This document shows, in pieces, positions 1 to 9,433 of a DNA stretch of 44,084 nucleotides. Below the pieces are notes generated by a model. It saw only the letters and a list, made by a program, of their open reading frames with translations. It made no database searches and had not been told where the DNA came from. Made by a program: the position numbers and the translations under genes. This DNA is from Alteromonadaceae bacterium (lineage in GTDB: Bacteria; Pseudomonadota; Gammaproteobacteria; Enterobacterales; Alteromonadaceae), in assembly GCA_013216015.1 (NCBI GenBank), contig JABSOI010000049.1, forward strand, positions 1-44,084. The letters run 5' to 3'. Numbering within the stretch: position 1 is the stretch's first letter; the number at the start of each line of letters is the position of its first letter.

Positions 1-72
1 GGAATGTAGCCTAAATATTGCCAAATTGTATGATAGATAATTTGGGAAAAAGTACGGCAGGAAATTGGTCGG

Positions 73-426
73 CTACACCGCGATACCTCCTTGAACTAAT
101 ACCGCGCGAAACTCATACCAATCATTTAATGAGTGAAACAGAACATAAAATGAGTTATCAGTTAGTTTTGAAAGTCCAAATGCTTTACTTGATATCGTAC
201 CTTTACGCGTTAATACTAATTCTTCTTTACTCATGAGTGAGTCAAGCACTTCAGCGTAATTGACAATAAGATTGGCTGGATGCCCCTTTGTGGTATATCC
301 ATTTCTCTCTACAAATTGTTCTGCTGATCCTATTGCTATAAGTTCAGATTTATCTAAAGGTGCATTAGAAACACTAGCACAAGAAATCACAAATAAACTT
401 GTAAAAATACTCAAAAATATCTTCAT
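73..426 (-). CDS. small lipoprotein, unknown function
   Basis: 117-aa protein that I do not recognise. The N-terminus is a lipoprotein signal peptide, with a basic start, a hydrophobic stretch and a lipobox ending FVISC at Cys16, so the mature protein should be anchored in a membrane. The rest is soluble-looking with no motif I can name. I chose the ATG at 426 rather than the upstream in-frame start at 462 because AAGGAAA lies 8 nt before it and the signal peptide begins directly there. It is the only intact gene at this left edge; the next three loci upstream are broken genes for similar small exported or membrane proteins. Confidence 0.6.
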   Translation of the reverse strand: MKIFLSIFTSLFVISCASVSNAPLDKSELIAIGSAEQFVERNGYTTKGHPANLIVNYAEVLDSLMSKEELVLTRKGTISSKAFGLSKLTDNSFYVLFHSLNDWYEFRAVLVQGGIAV

Positions 427-526
427 ACATCTATTTTCCTTATACTTTTGGTGAGTATTCATTATTGCGGGTCTTCGCCGGCATGATTTTTTGATTCTAT
501 ATTTTAAAGAAATGAGTAGCTCATTT

Positions 527-1695
527 CTATTTTGTTACTGAAGCACCTTTCATCGTTGGTTTACAACTATCCCCAAAATTCTGACTAAACATACCACGAT
601 TAGTAGGTATTTTTTCAGGGCGAGGTGCTACCGCTAATGCAAATGGATATGAATCTGCGTTTGGCTCTTCGCAGTCTGATTAGTTAACACCAATGAGCCC
701 TGAAATACTCAGACTTTCGAGAAGAGAATTATAATTAATGCCAGAGATATAAATTGTTCCGGTTGCGTTTTGTCTTTTACAAAAGCTTAAAGAAACGAAA
801 ATCTGACGTTCAAAATCTACATGCCCTAAAACTTCGGTTAACTTCTCTTCCGACAATGATTTTGAAATCCACGACCCTATCACTTGTTCCCTTGACGTAT
901 AGACTCTGGCCTCACTTCCTCTAGGTCCATTGGCTCCTATATAAAGTTGGGAAAAATCAGCATCGGGATCAGGCTCGTATTTTTGAGCAAATTAGCACGC
1001 TGTCGGATTTTCCATAGGAGCTGACTTATCAGTTGAAACCTCCCTCATCCTGGACATTATAACATTGAACTGCTTTTCTACTTCGCTACCAACAGTCATA
1101 CTACCTGGATTGTCAGCTCTCAGTGCATTTAGCTCTTTACTTGCTTTGTAGTAATTATCATTTAAAACTAAATTCGCATACCTTTTCAGCTTTTCTATCC
1201 GAATGGCTTTTTGACAAGCCAACATTTGCGCGTACTTTTTAGCTTTAACTGTCGACTTGTATTTCCAACCAGGATCATATGAATTAGTTAACCTTGGACT
1301 CCAATCTTGCAGTGCACTGAATAGTAAACTTGTTTGTTTAACATCCCTATAAATTTCGTCATCTCCTGAACCACCTGATTGATAATAGAGTTTTCCATAT
1401 AGTGTAGCTCCCCAACTTGGATCTCATCTTCATCACTAGCTGGCGTCAACACTCCCATGTCAGTCATAGCGCGTATTTGACCAGACAAAATTAGAAAAGT
1501 GGCGCGATTTAGATCGTCAGCCCTGCCACAAACATTCGCGCCCTGCCATAATTCATAAGCATTCAAACTATGAACTTTACCCATGACATCATTACATGCG
1601 ACTAAACTCTCGTCACTAGAAGCATAGGCCCTCGTTTGTATAATCCAGCCAATAAAAACAAAGGCTATTAATTGTGTAATTTTCTTTAAAGACAA
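527..1695 (-). pseudogene. decayed exported protein (frameshift plus two in-frame TAA)
   Basis: One ancestral gene of about 389 codons can be traced on the minus strand. It begins at a TTG (1693-1695) with AGGAG 7 nt upstream and encodes a signal peptide. Near 1400 the frame shifts: the continuing frame reads YYQSGGSGDDEIYRDVKQ, then SALQDWSPRLTNSYDPGW, and joins the ORF starting at 1225. An in-frame TAA at 992-994 and another at 680-682 interrupt it. Coding-like sequence continues through both and ends at TAG 527-529 with a tail ending MKGASVTK. The N-terminal part resembles an uncharacterised secreted family with an RATF...GQ.RAMTD pattern, from memory only. I infer a pseudogene, because three lesions are too many for recoding or sequencing error. 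Confidence 0.7.
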
Positions 1696-1953
1696 AATCT
1701 TGCTCCTGTAGAAAAGACTACCATTTTAGGTAACCATAACGAGCTTGCAAAGTAGCTCGTCCTCCATTATTTTGCTAATACTAAACACACGGTCCTTTAA
1801 AACTTAATTGAGATCATACTAGATAGTTGCTTATCTGAGATATCGTAGTAATACAACAAGCGCTGACTAAAAAAACATACAACTTTTTTTGCAATTCAAC
1901 AAGATCAATTTTCTGTGTTGCAATATAATGCTCGTCTTTTATACCATCCTAAA

Positions 1954-2394
1954 TTATCCTACATGACGGTTGTTTAATCCTTTTCCACATGAAACACGCT
2001 GCGCTTTCATCCCAAATTTTGATATATAATCCTTAGTGATTTCATCAAATTTTATCTGTTCTTCTTTTGATGCCACAGCGTAGCGTTTATCAAATAATTC
2101 TATCCACTTTTTATGACCTGATCCAGCAGCTACACCAAGCCAGCCAATACCAATGAGTGTTGACTGCTGTACATATTGACCTTTAAGGAGCATGAATACC
2201 ATGACGTATTGCGCATCCTTATACCCCCACGCTGCTAACTCACTTGATTTTTCCAAAGCCTCTTTGTAATTCCATTTTTGGGTCTGAATAATTCCCCATT
2301 TTTCCTTTTGGGTACTATATTGGATCTAATGCTATTTTTGCTTCAGAGGTAAATGAAGTAATAAATAATAGAGTGATTATTATTTTTTTAACAT
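1954..2394 (-). pseudogene. decayed small secreted protein (frameshift)
   Basis: An ATG at 2394 has GGAAAA upstream and opens a clear signal peptide (MLKKIIITLLFITSF...), but that frame stops at TAG near 2317. A second frame, open from 2325 to 1954, carries the mature part: ALEKSSELAAWGYKDAQYVM, a TPR/Sel1-flavoured helix pair, and a Cys near the C-terminus. Joining the two needs a single-base shift around 2317-2330. The repeat resemblance is weak and I name no function. If only the second frame is translated it must use a TTG (2256) with no signal peptide, which fits decay better than a working gene. Confidence 0.6.
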
Positions 2395-2495
2395 GAATTT
2401 TCCATTATTGTTAAAAATATAACTTGATGCTTTACCAACGAGTTAAATAATTTACATCCCAATAGTTTTATAGGACAATTTTAGTCAACAAACCT

Positions 2496-2525
2496 AAAAA
2501 AGATTCGGCATGCCGAATCTTTTTT
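2496..2525. terminator. perfect 30-bp palindrome, bidirectional terminator
   Basis: A6-GATTCGGCATGCCGAATC-T6 is a perfect inverted repeat. It gives a GC-containing stem followed by a T-run on either strand, so it can act as an intrinsic terminator in both directions. The same GGCATGCC core recurs at 28881 and 37813. Confidence 0.7.
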
Positions 2526-2587
2526 AATTTTTACTTTTTACTTTTTACTTTTATATATCGATGTCATAAAAATCACTTAGAGCTTAC

Positions 2588-2753
2588 TTAGCACTGGAAT
2601 CTTCATGTGCATAAGAATCACCACCGGTAACATCATTACCAAAACCATCTGATAATTGTTCTAATTACCTCTTTTGGGTTCTTCGCCACTCAGTACTATT
2701 TCGACCCAACCAATCACTAAATAACCAATTGCTTTAAAATTTTTCAACAACAT
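2588..2753 (-). pseudogene. possible small membrane protein gene, frameshifted
   Basis: An ATG at 2753 opens a 30-codon frame with a hydrophobic segment (AIGYLVIGWVEIVLS) that ends at TAG around 2661. Shifting by one base continues into a polar acidic tail (LEQLSDGFGNDVTGGDSYA...) that stops at 2588-2590. Together they would make a single-pass protein of about 55 aa. The support is only the coding look of both frames; there is no convincing ribosome binding site. It could be chance. Confidence 0.25.
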
Positions 2754-3088
2754 GCTGAATCCATCACAAACGGCAAAGGAATTAACACCTATTTACTTAC
2801 GTATAAATGTTCATTAATCCAACTTTTTCAAATAGTATTTTGAATTAAATTGATAACCACCAGTTACCTATAAACCTTCAATACAGTTCGTTTTCCCCCG
2901 TTACTAAGACCTACCTCTCCCAAATGAGTAAATAAATTGTTAATAGTTCATCCCAAAACACTTGATATGTCTAATTGTAATAATTAGCTAGTGCCCATCC
3001 ATAAACGTATGTCTACTATCGACTTCCCACTGGTATAATCTGAACACTAGCTATAACTCACTGATTAGATTTGTTCAAATTCATTTTT
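2754..3088. other. intergenic, no gene seen
   Basis: AT-rich stretch downstream of the metalloprotease. I see no coding frame of useful length, no RNA gene and no clear hairpin. Confidence 0.5.
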
Positions 3089-5065
3089 TCAATGTAAATT
3101 AACAAATACTTTTCGTCTAAGAAAACCGACTAAACTAAACAAGATCAAACTGGCCGTTCCCATACTGCCACCAAAACTTGATGTTTTTTTCTTGATTTTC
3201 GAGTTAGGGTTGTCATTATCTTTAATGGTGATAGTTAAAGGGCTTTCAGATATTTCCACACCTTTTGCTTCTAGGTTAATCGTAAAGCCCGTATCATCAT
3301 CATTCACCTGTTCATCAATCACAGTCACTTTAACTTCCTTCTTAGTTTCACCATCTGAAAACACTAAGACTTGATCGATAGCTTTATAATCTTTTCCCGA
3401 AACCTGACCATTATCACTGGTAAATATTCGTACCTTTAATTCACCATCTGAACCATTAACACGATTAACCCCTACCGTAAATGACCCGATATCTTCGTTT
3501 ACTTTCTTGCTCACAACAAATAACGAAAACCCACCCGCTTTTGGTTGATAAACATCATTATCGAGAATACTTATCTGAACATCTTGCTCTAGATATTCAA
3601 CAGAGGTGCTTGAACTAGAAATTGAAACTGTCATTGTTTCACTTTCCTCATAAATTTCATCATTCACCGTTTTCAAGGAGAATTTTTTCTCAACATCACC
3701 TTCTGCAAATAATAAGCTTTCATTGAGTTCGACAAAATCGTTGCCTGCTTTCGCGGTTTCATTCTTATCAACGGCGTGAATAAGTACTTCACCCACACCA
3801 CCCGTTCTAGTCACGGTAAATTCAAGTATTCCTCCTTCATCCACCGTTGATGCACTACTGGAAATTGAAAACTGGCCGGCAAGACCACTGTTACTCCCAT
3901 CTTCAATTATAATATTTGCTCTGGCGTCATCATCTGGTGTCAACTTATACGGGTACTGCATAAACACACTCGCCGTTTCATCGCCTTCCTTATCTACATC
4001 GTTGACCATAGGCAAAACGACCTCCACAGTTGCCTGTTTAGCTTCGAACTCCGCTAAAACAAAACTATCAGTAAAATCCTCTCCCCAAACAGCGCTACCA
4101 TTTTCTACAAACACCTTAACACTGGCTTTTTGTGACAGATCACCATCACGGACGAGTGAAATTTTTACACCATCACTCTCATTTCCTTTAAATACTTTGG
4201 ATGAGAAAGAGACTTGACCTAAAGATTCAACGCCATTTCGACGCTGTGTTGTCTTGATGAAATTTTCTTGAAGGATCCGAGCATTATTCGCCACATCTTC
4301 ATCACCACATGTTTCTTCACCAAAAGATAAGTACGGTGATGAGTAGTGATGCAAGGTTGCCTTTTCTGATGCGCTAGAGTACATAATGGTAGATTTTCCC
4401 CCACATTGCCATGCTCTCCCATAGTCAGGTCCAACAGACGCTTTTGCTTTTTCATGGTTCATACCCAAAGAATGACCAATCTCATGAGCTAGTGTGGTAT
4501 ACGCTTTTGGATCGGTATCATTATCCAAAACAATTGCATACTCACCACCAAGACCAGCAGCACCTAAGCTTTTATCACCCTTGCGCCTTTCACGGACATA
4601 AACAACTAAATCTGCTTTCCATTTTGTTTGATAAAGACCATATTCCGGCTTCCCTGCATTCAATACGGCCACAGAAAATATATATGTCGCGCCATTTTGA
4701 ATAATAGTATCATTTTCATCTTCAACATTAGCGTAAGGAATATCATCGGTTACAGACTCAACTGGCACAATATCTTTAATTGATAGTTGATAATTAAGAC
4801 CATGTGCAGCATAACTTTTATTCGCGGTTTTAAACCATTCCTCTATGCGGCGAAAAGCCTCATATTCACCATACTTAGCCATATAACTGGGTTGATAAAA
4901 GACTACTACATCAGCAACCGGAGCTGAATTTGTTGCCTTTAACGCAACAACTGGCAAATCTCCCACATGTATTTCATTCATTGATAGTGGTTTTATATCG
5001 CTGGCATAGACACCTGTCGTTGCAATTAATATGGATGCACCAAAAGTGGTGAGTATATTTTTCAT
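3089..5065 (-). CDS. secreted metzincin protease with Calx-beta repeats and GlyGly-CTERM
   Basis: 658-aa zinc endopeptidase. A signal peptide (about residues 1-21) leads into a metzincin catalytic domain with the full zinc motif HEIGHSLGMNH at 194-204 (three His ligands, catalytic Glu195). About 270-615 holds what look like three Calx-beta domains; VDEGG and VNEDIG are typical repeat starts. The C-terminus (about 632-652) is GGSMG, a hydrophobic helix, then RRK: a GlyGly-CTERM signal that rhombosortase normally cleaves on proteins exported by type II secretion. AGGA lies 9 nt before the ATG. It is its own transcription unit, separated from the pilus operon by a terminator. It is probably element cargo or a neighbouring host gene; its substrate cannot be read. 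Confidence 0.85.
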   Translation of the reverse strand: MKNILTTFGASILIATTGVYASDIKPLSMNEIHVGDLPVVALKATNSAPVADVVVFYQPSYMAKYGEYEAFRRIEEWFKTANKSYAAHGLNYQLSIKDIVPVESVTDDIPYANVEDENDTIIQNGATYIFSVAVLNAGKPEYGLYQTKWKADLVVYVRERRKGDKSLGAAGLGGEYAIVLDNDTDPKAYTTLAHEIGHSLGMNHEKAKASVGPDYGRAWQCGGKSTIMYSSASEKATLHHYSSPYLSFGEETCGDEDVANNARILQENFIKTTQRRNGVESLGQVSFSSKVFKGNESDGVKISLVRDGDLSQKASVKVFVENGSAVWGEDFTDSFVLAEFEAKQATVEVVLPMVNDVDKEGDETASVFMQYPYKLTPDDDARANIIIEDGSNSGLAGQFSISSSASTVDEGGILEFTVTRTGGVGEVLIHAVDKNETAKAGNDFVELNESLLFAEGDVEKKFSLKTVNDEIYEESETMTVSISSSSTSVEYLEQDVQISILDNDVYQPKAGGFSLFVVSKKVNEDIGSFTVGVNRVNGSDGELKVRIFTSDNGQVSGKDYKAIDQVLVFSDGETKKEVKVTVIDEQVNDDDTGFTINLEAKGVEISESPLTITIKDNDNPNSKIKKKTSSFGGSMGTASLILFSLVGFLRRKVFVNLH

Positions 5066-5134
5066 TTTTTATTTCCTACCTGATTGTTAGTAATATCAAT
5101 CCCTAATATCTAACCACAGCAAAAATTTCAGTCT

Positions 5135-5172
5135 AAAAAGTAACCCGGGTTATTTTTCCGGGGTTACTTTTT
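5135..5172 (-). terminator. intrinsic terminator of the pilus operon
   Basis: On the minus strand GTAACCCCGG, a short A-rich loop, CCCGGGTTAC and TTTTT form a GC-rich hairpin with one bulge and a U-tract. It begins 5 nt past the stop of the last pilus gene and leaves about 70 nt for the promoter of the metalloprotease. Confidence 0.8.
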
Positions 5173-5176
5173 ATAG

Positions 5177-7381
5177 TTAATAAGATAACGTTATTGAAAA
5201 ATTCACCCGGTAACTTTTCACTCTTCCCGTCGGGAGGTGCTTAACAGCAATGGTTGCACTATATGAAGCATCCTGATGAGGAACATCAAATGCACAGTAA
5301 TTCCCGGCATTAGTGCAATCTCCACTCCACAACACGTGCCAATCATCTGGATCCATGAAAGAATATCCTCGTCCAGCGCCATTAAAAACATCTCCAACAC
5401 TCCACTCAACCGTGTCATCCGAAAATAGACCTGTCAAATCCAAATGACATCTATGGGCGTTTGCACAAGCTGTTGCAACATTTAAAAAAGGATCATCAAT
5501 AATAAGATTTTTGTATGCAACGTCTACACTTGCGTTAGCCTTTTTACTCGGGTAACGTTTATTAAGGACAACTATTTCTATTGTTCCTGTCCCAATTTGT
5601 TGAGGCTGAAGGTTGGCTGAGACTCGACAACTTTGACTAGCAGAGCCACCTTTGGGTATTGTTCCTGAATCACAACCGGAAAAAATGAGACCGGTACCTT
5701 TTGTCACCCAGCTGTAACTACATCCTTGTCTGCATTGAGTGATATTGGCAATCACACTGCCTGAAAAATTAGTACGAAAATCAGAATAGACACAACGACG
5801 ACAACTTACGGTAACCATTGGATCTTGTGGTAAACAATACTCAGTCACATACATACAGTTGTCTAATTTACTTTTTTGTTCATTTATTCGTAAATAATTG
5901 GCATTGACAGAACTCACATCGGTATAAAAATCTTCTTTTGATTGGAATGTTCCTCCTTTAAAGTGATTGGCATTGACAGTTTTGAATTGAGCCGTTGAAC
6001 CCGTTAGATCACCTGTTTTAGCCTCCTTGACTTCGGCAGTGGTCACGTTTATTCCTTTTACAGAGACACGACCAGATATCGAAAAACTTGTAGCTGAAGC
6101 ACTTCCTAACTCAGAGATATTGGCACTGATTTTTTTTGTGGCTAATTGATTAAGTACGGTCAGATCGGTTGTACTTAAATTACCAAGGGTGGCATTTCCA
6201 CTGACCGAACCTGTATTGGCTGAAACTCTCCCGCCATTCGTTGAAATTGAATTTACAGTGATACTACTTAAACGTTCAATTTCAGCATTGTCTTTGCTTA
6301 TAATCATATTACCCGAAGCATTCGTTATGATACCCGAGTCAATATCAATCTTATCAACCTCGTTTTGAAAAACGGTTAATACTTGAACTGATAGGTTGGT
6401 GAATTTACCACTTTTTGCTTTGACTGTTTTACTGCCTGTTACCGTGTTAACCGCTAAGGTATCCCCCGTTAAACGGTCTATTGTTCCTTTATCAAATTGA
6501 AAATCATCACCAGAAGATTTACTTATATCTGCAGCGTTATACTCTAATTTTTTACCCCTAAACGCTTCAAATTTACCTTCAGTAACAATAACTTTATTAA
6601 TTGTTCCTTCCTCAGCGCTTAATACGTCAACATCTGTAACCTTATGATCCCACATGGCTAATTGACCATTCATGTTAACCAGCGATGAATTAAAATTTAG
6701 CGAGCTATCAATCCCTGTTATTTTGTTACCACCGATCTTTAAAACTTTTGTTTTTAAATATAATTTTTCAATTTTGGCATCCGTTACCTTCAGTGTTTTA
6801 ATTTTTACCGTATCAACACTTAGGGCTCCGATATTGTTGAGATCGTTTTCATTAATATCAATATCAACTTCTAACTGAGTTCTACTGGGATTGTCAGGAT
6901 CAACAAATCGCTGTAAATAGTCTTCATAAATAGACGATTTATAAGGTACTTTAATTGTTGTTGATACAGTGCTACCCGCACTAAGCCCTTGAGAAAGCTG
7001 ATTGGCTATTATCGAGGCAAGGTGATCACTTAAGACATTTACCGTTAATGTATAACTCGAATTATCCGCAGCTGACGAGCCAATAAATGTAGTACAAAAG
7101 CTCGATTGCAACACACCATCACCACCGCACCGCGTTGGATCACCCGAAAAATATCCACCCGTGACTATCCCATTCAAGTTTGGAGGCCAAGATTGATTAT
7201 CTTTATAGTATGCTAATAGCGCACTGGTCATTTGTCTTATTTCTTCGGCTGATGATTCATAGGTGTGACGAACACTTTCAATTTGTACCATTCGCGTTTG
7301 GTAGTAATAAGAACCACCTATAGATAATAATAGGGCCGTTAATAAAAAGGATAAAACCCCATAACCTCGTTGTTTTATCAT
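5177..7381 (-). CDS. giant type IV pilin-like tip/adhesin protein
   Basis: 734-aa protein with a prepilin-like start: MIKQRG, then Y-G-V-L-S and a hydrophobic helix to about residue 25. Cleavage would fall after Gly6. The usual Glu at mature position 5 is Ser, as is typical of tip-type minor pilins. A pilin-like head (about 35-160, with a WPPNLNG motif) is followed by a long Thr/Lys/Val-rich region (about 180-490) with a beta-solenoid look. Then comes a Cys-rich C-terminal domain (about 495-734) with many CxxC or C-x(3-6)-C pairs, probably disulfide-bonded. It is last in the pilus operon, the place of PilV in R64. It shares its stalk and FKTVNANHFKGGTF-like boundary with the upstream gene, so the two are duplicates. 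I infer a pilus-tip adhesin; no shufflon or recombinase is present. Confidence 0.7.
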   Translation of the reverse strand: MIKQRGYGVLSFLLTALLLSIGGSYYYQTRMVQIESVRHTYESSAEEIRQMTSALLAYYKDNQSWPPNLNGIVTGGYFSGDPTRCGGDGVLQSSFCTTFIGSSAADNSSYTLTVNVLSDHLASIIANQLSQGLSAGSTVSTTIKVPYKSSIYEDYLQRFVDPDNPSRTQLEVDIDINENDLNNIGALSVDTVKIKTLKVTDAKIEKLYLKTKVLKIGGNKITGIDSSLNFNSSLVNMNGQLAMWDHKVTDVDVLSAEEGTINKVIVTEGKFEAFRGKKLEYNAADISKSSGDDFQFDKGTIDRLTGDTLAVNTVTGSKTVKAKSGKFTNLSVQVLTVFQNEVDKIDIDSGIITNASGNMIISKDNAEIERLSSITVNSISTNGGRVSANTGSVSGNATLGNLSTTDLTVLNQLATKKISANISELGSASATSFSISGRVSVKGINVTTAEVKEAKTGDLTGSTAQFKTVNANHFKGGTFQSKEDFYTDVSSVNANYLRINEQKSKLDNCMYVTEYCLPQDPMVTVSCRRCVYSDFRTNFSGSVIANITQCRQGCSYSWVTKGTGLIFSGCDSGTIPKGGSASQSCRVSANLQPQQIGTGTIEIVVLNKRYPSKKANASVDVAYKNLIIDDPFLNVATACANAHRCHLDLTGLFSDDTVEWSVGDVFNGAGRGYSFMDPDDWHVLWSGDCTNAGNYCAFDVPHQDASYSATIAVKHLPTGRVKSYRVNFSITLSY

Positions 7382-7393
7382 ATTAACCTCGAT

Positions 7394-8920
7394 CTACTGG
7401 CAACCTTCATCAGCAACACAACGATCCCATTGCGCCTTATAAGCATCAATCAGTTTTTTATTGTTATTTACGCTACTGATAGATGTTGTAAAATTGCGCC
7501 CCTTATAAGTGCCCCCCTTAAATTGATCGGCTGTGACAGTATTAAATCCAGCCGTCACCCCAGAAACGATCTTCAACCTTGCATAATCTGCAGTAAGAGA
7601 AGTTGTTTTCAAATCATTCGCTTTTATATCCCCTGAAATATTTAAAGAGCTGGCGCTTGCTTGACCCAATGATGAGGTTGATGCTTGCATTTTATTTGTT
7701 TTTGTTACATTGCTAACCGTTACATTAGTAGCAGTAACATTTCCACCGACCCTAAAATCACCGGTGACGTTAACGCTATTTGCACTAAAGTTTCCTGTCG
7801 TTAAGAAATTAGTTGAATGTGAATTGGTTTTAACAGTGGCCAAGGTTGCGTTGGTAGCAATAAATGTATCAACAATGATTTTTTTGAATGTCAGGGCTTT
7901 AATGGTGGCTTTTTCCACGGATAAATATTGGGTAGATAAATTGTTAAACTCACTATTTTTACCTTTAACAGTAGCCGCTTCTATCTTGTCATACGTTATC
8001 GATTTACCTACTAAATTGTTTATTTCTCCTGTTTTAAATTTTAGTGATATACCGATTAATTTTTTAACTTTTCCAGAGTCAAAATCTAATTCAGCACCGC
8101 TAACTTTATCAATTTTTCCTTCCTCAGAAATTAAAGTAGCTATTGTGCCCTTATCGACACCCAAGTTCTTGATACCGGTAATGTCATGATTGTTTAACGC
8201 TAGTTGACCATGCATATTTATCAGTTGTGCATTGATATCTAATTCATTCTCAGCATTTTCTGAAATAGAAATGGAACTATCCCCCAAAATAATTCTATTA
8301 ACATCCAGTGTTGTTTTTATTATTGCTTCAGTGATCGTAGCCGTTTTGATCGTTGCTATATCCGCATCCAGCTCATAAATATTCTTTAAATCATTATTAT
8401 TAACGTTTATATCAGTATCATCTGCCAACTGATTACATTTATCACAACCTGCGACTTCTTTTCTCGCTAAAAAATAGGATTGTATAGCGACACGGGTTGG
8501 TGTTCCCATCTTTGTCGTAACGATAGTATCCCCTTGTCCGGAAATAGACCCAAAAGGTAATTTTGCAGCCAACATATTTGCAAGTTGATCACGACCAGTG
8601 TCAACGCTAATGCTTAAAAACATGCTCTCATCATTTGTTGTTAATACATAATCATGTCCAAAAGGACTTACCCCTGTGCCAGGGTAATACCCTGCTTCAA
8701 ATAATTTATTCACATTAGTAGGCCACGCTCTATTTTCCATATAGTAAGCATTAGCCGCAGCTTTAATCTCTGCTATCGCGTTATTAGCTTCACTGACTTG
8801 ATCCATGGGTATCTTTTGTTGAACAATTTGAGGAGCAATTGTCATTGCGATACCAGATAAAATAGCAAGCACAATCATTAGTTCTATTAACGTAAAACCT
8901 CGAACATGGTGTAATCTCAT
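7394..8920 (-). CDS. large type IV prepilin with beta-rich stalk
   Basis: 508-aa prepilin. The start is set at the ATG at 8920, not the in-frame 8986, because AGGAG sits 7 nt upstream and the leader MRLHHVRG then directly precedes FTLIELMIV, with cleavage after Gly8 and Glu5 present. The pilin head (about 40-140) has a WPTNVNKLFEAGYYPG motif. It is followed by a repetitive Thr/Lys/Ile stalk and a short end containing FNTVTADQFKGGTY and a C-terminal Cys pair. It is a paralogue of the 734-aa neighbour, sharing NMHGQLALNNHDITG against NMNGQLAMWDHKVTD, but lacks the Cys-rich C-terminal domain. It lies 10 nt after the upstream small prepilin. Probably a minor pilin or adhesin subunit of the type IVb pilus. 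Confidence 0.75.
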   Translation of the reverse strand: MRLHHVRGFTLIELMIVLAILSGIAMTIAPQIVQQKIPMDQVSEANNAIAEIKAAANAYYMENRAWPTNVNKLFEAGYYPGTGVSPFGHDYVLTTNDESMFLSISVDTGRDQLANMLAAKLPFGSISGQGDTIVTTKMGTPTRVAIQSYFLARKEVAGCDKCNQLADDTDINVNNNDLKNIYELDADIATIKTATITEAIIKTTLDVNRIILGDSSISISENAENELDINAQLINMHGQLALNNHDITGIKNLGVDKGTIATLISEEGKIDKVSGAELDFDSGKVKKLIGISLKFKTGEINNLVGKSITYDKIEAATVKGKNSEFNNLSTQYLSVEKATIKALTFKKIIVDTFIATNATLATVKTNSHSTNFLTTGNFSANSVNVTGDFRVGGNVTATNVTVSNVTKTNKMQASTSSLGQASASSLNISGDIKANDLKTTSLTADYARLKIVSGVTAGFNTVTADQFKGGTYKGRNFTTSISSVNNNKKLIDAYKAQWDRCVADEGCQ

Positions 8921-8930
8921 TTTGATACTC

Positions 8931-9431
8931 CTAGCAAAGCGACGTTCCAAATATTTTTCTGTCCAATTGTTTGTTAATACCCTCAACCGTCCTGTTTAAT
9001 GAACTGTTCTTCTTCCAAACAACTTTTGTATCTTCTGCTATTGCCTTTCCAGAAAAACCAGCAACATATTCTGCATCAACAACCGTGTCGAAAACCGCAG
9101 AAATCCTCATTTGTGCATTCGTGCTTCTAACATTAATAATACTTAACTGAAAATCGCCTCCCCATGGATTATTAAAACTCCCCGAACCCACCAAGATTTT
9201 CTCCCTTTGTAATATTGCTATGTTGATGGAAGGAAAATCGACCTTACTACAATGTCTGGTATAAAATTGGTTCATCGATTCAAGGATAATTGCTGCATCA
9301 CGATTTAACCTTTTAGCCGTTTCAACTCGACCTAAAACAGACCAATAAGCACTAGCCCACAAAAGCAATGACACGCTGATCATCAATACAATCATTAGCT
9401 CAATTAGGGTAAAGCCGGGGATTGTTTTCAT
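8931..9431 (-). CDS. minor type IV prepilin
   Basis: 166-aa protein with a very short class III leader, MKTIPG, then FTLIELMIVLM with Glu5 conserved, followed by a single hydrophobic helix and a globular head. The head has an NPWGGDFQLSI motif shared with the neighbouring 156-aa pilin. It starts 2 nt after that gene, so the two are translationally linked. A prepilin peptidase is needed, but none is in the window; a host PilD could serve. Which of the two small pilins is the major subunit cannot be told from sequence alone. Confidence 0.8.
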   Translation of the reverse strand: MKTIPGFTLIELMIVLMISVSLLLWASAYWSVLGRVETAKRLNRDAAIILESMNQFYTRHCSKVDFPSINIAILQREKILVGSGSFNNPWGGDFQLSIINVRSTNAQMRISAVFDTVVDAEYVAGFSGKAIAEDTKVVWKKNSSLNRTVEGINKQLDRKIFGTSLC

Positions 9432-9433
9432 AG

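Noticed and set aside
680-1000. In-frame TAA codons as stop-codon recoding
   Set aside because: TAA ends most other genes in the window, the same locus also has a frameshift, and no recoding signal is visible. Decay explains it better.
4219-4455. Alternative frames inside the metalloprotease gene
   Set aside because: They lie inside the zinc-binding coding region and have no independent coding signal.
5177-8920. PilV shufflon
   Set aside because: No short inverted repeats, alternative C-terminal cassettes or Rci-type recombinase are seen; the two proteins are separate full genes.
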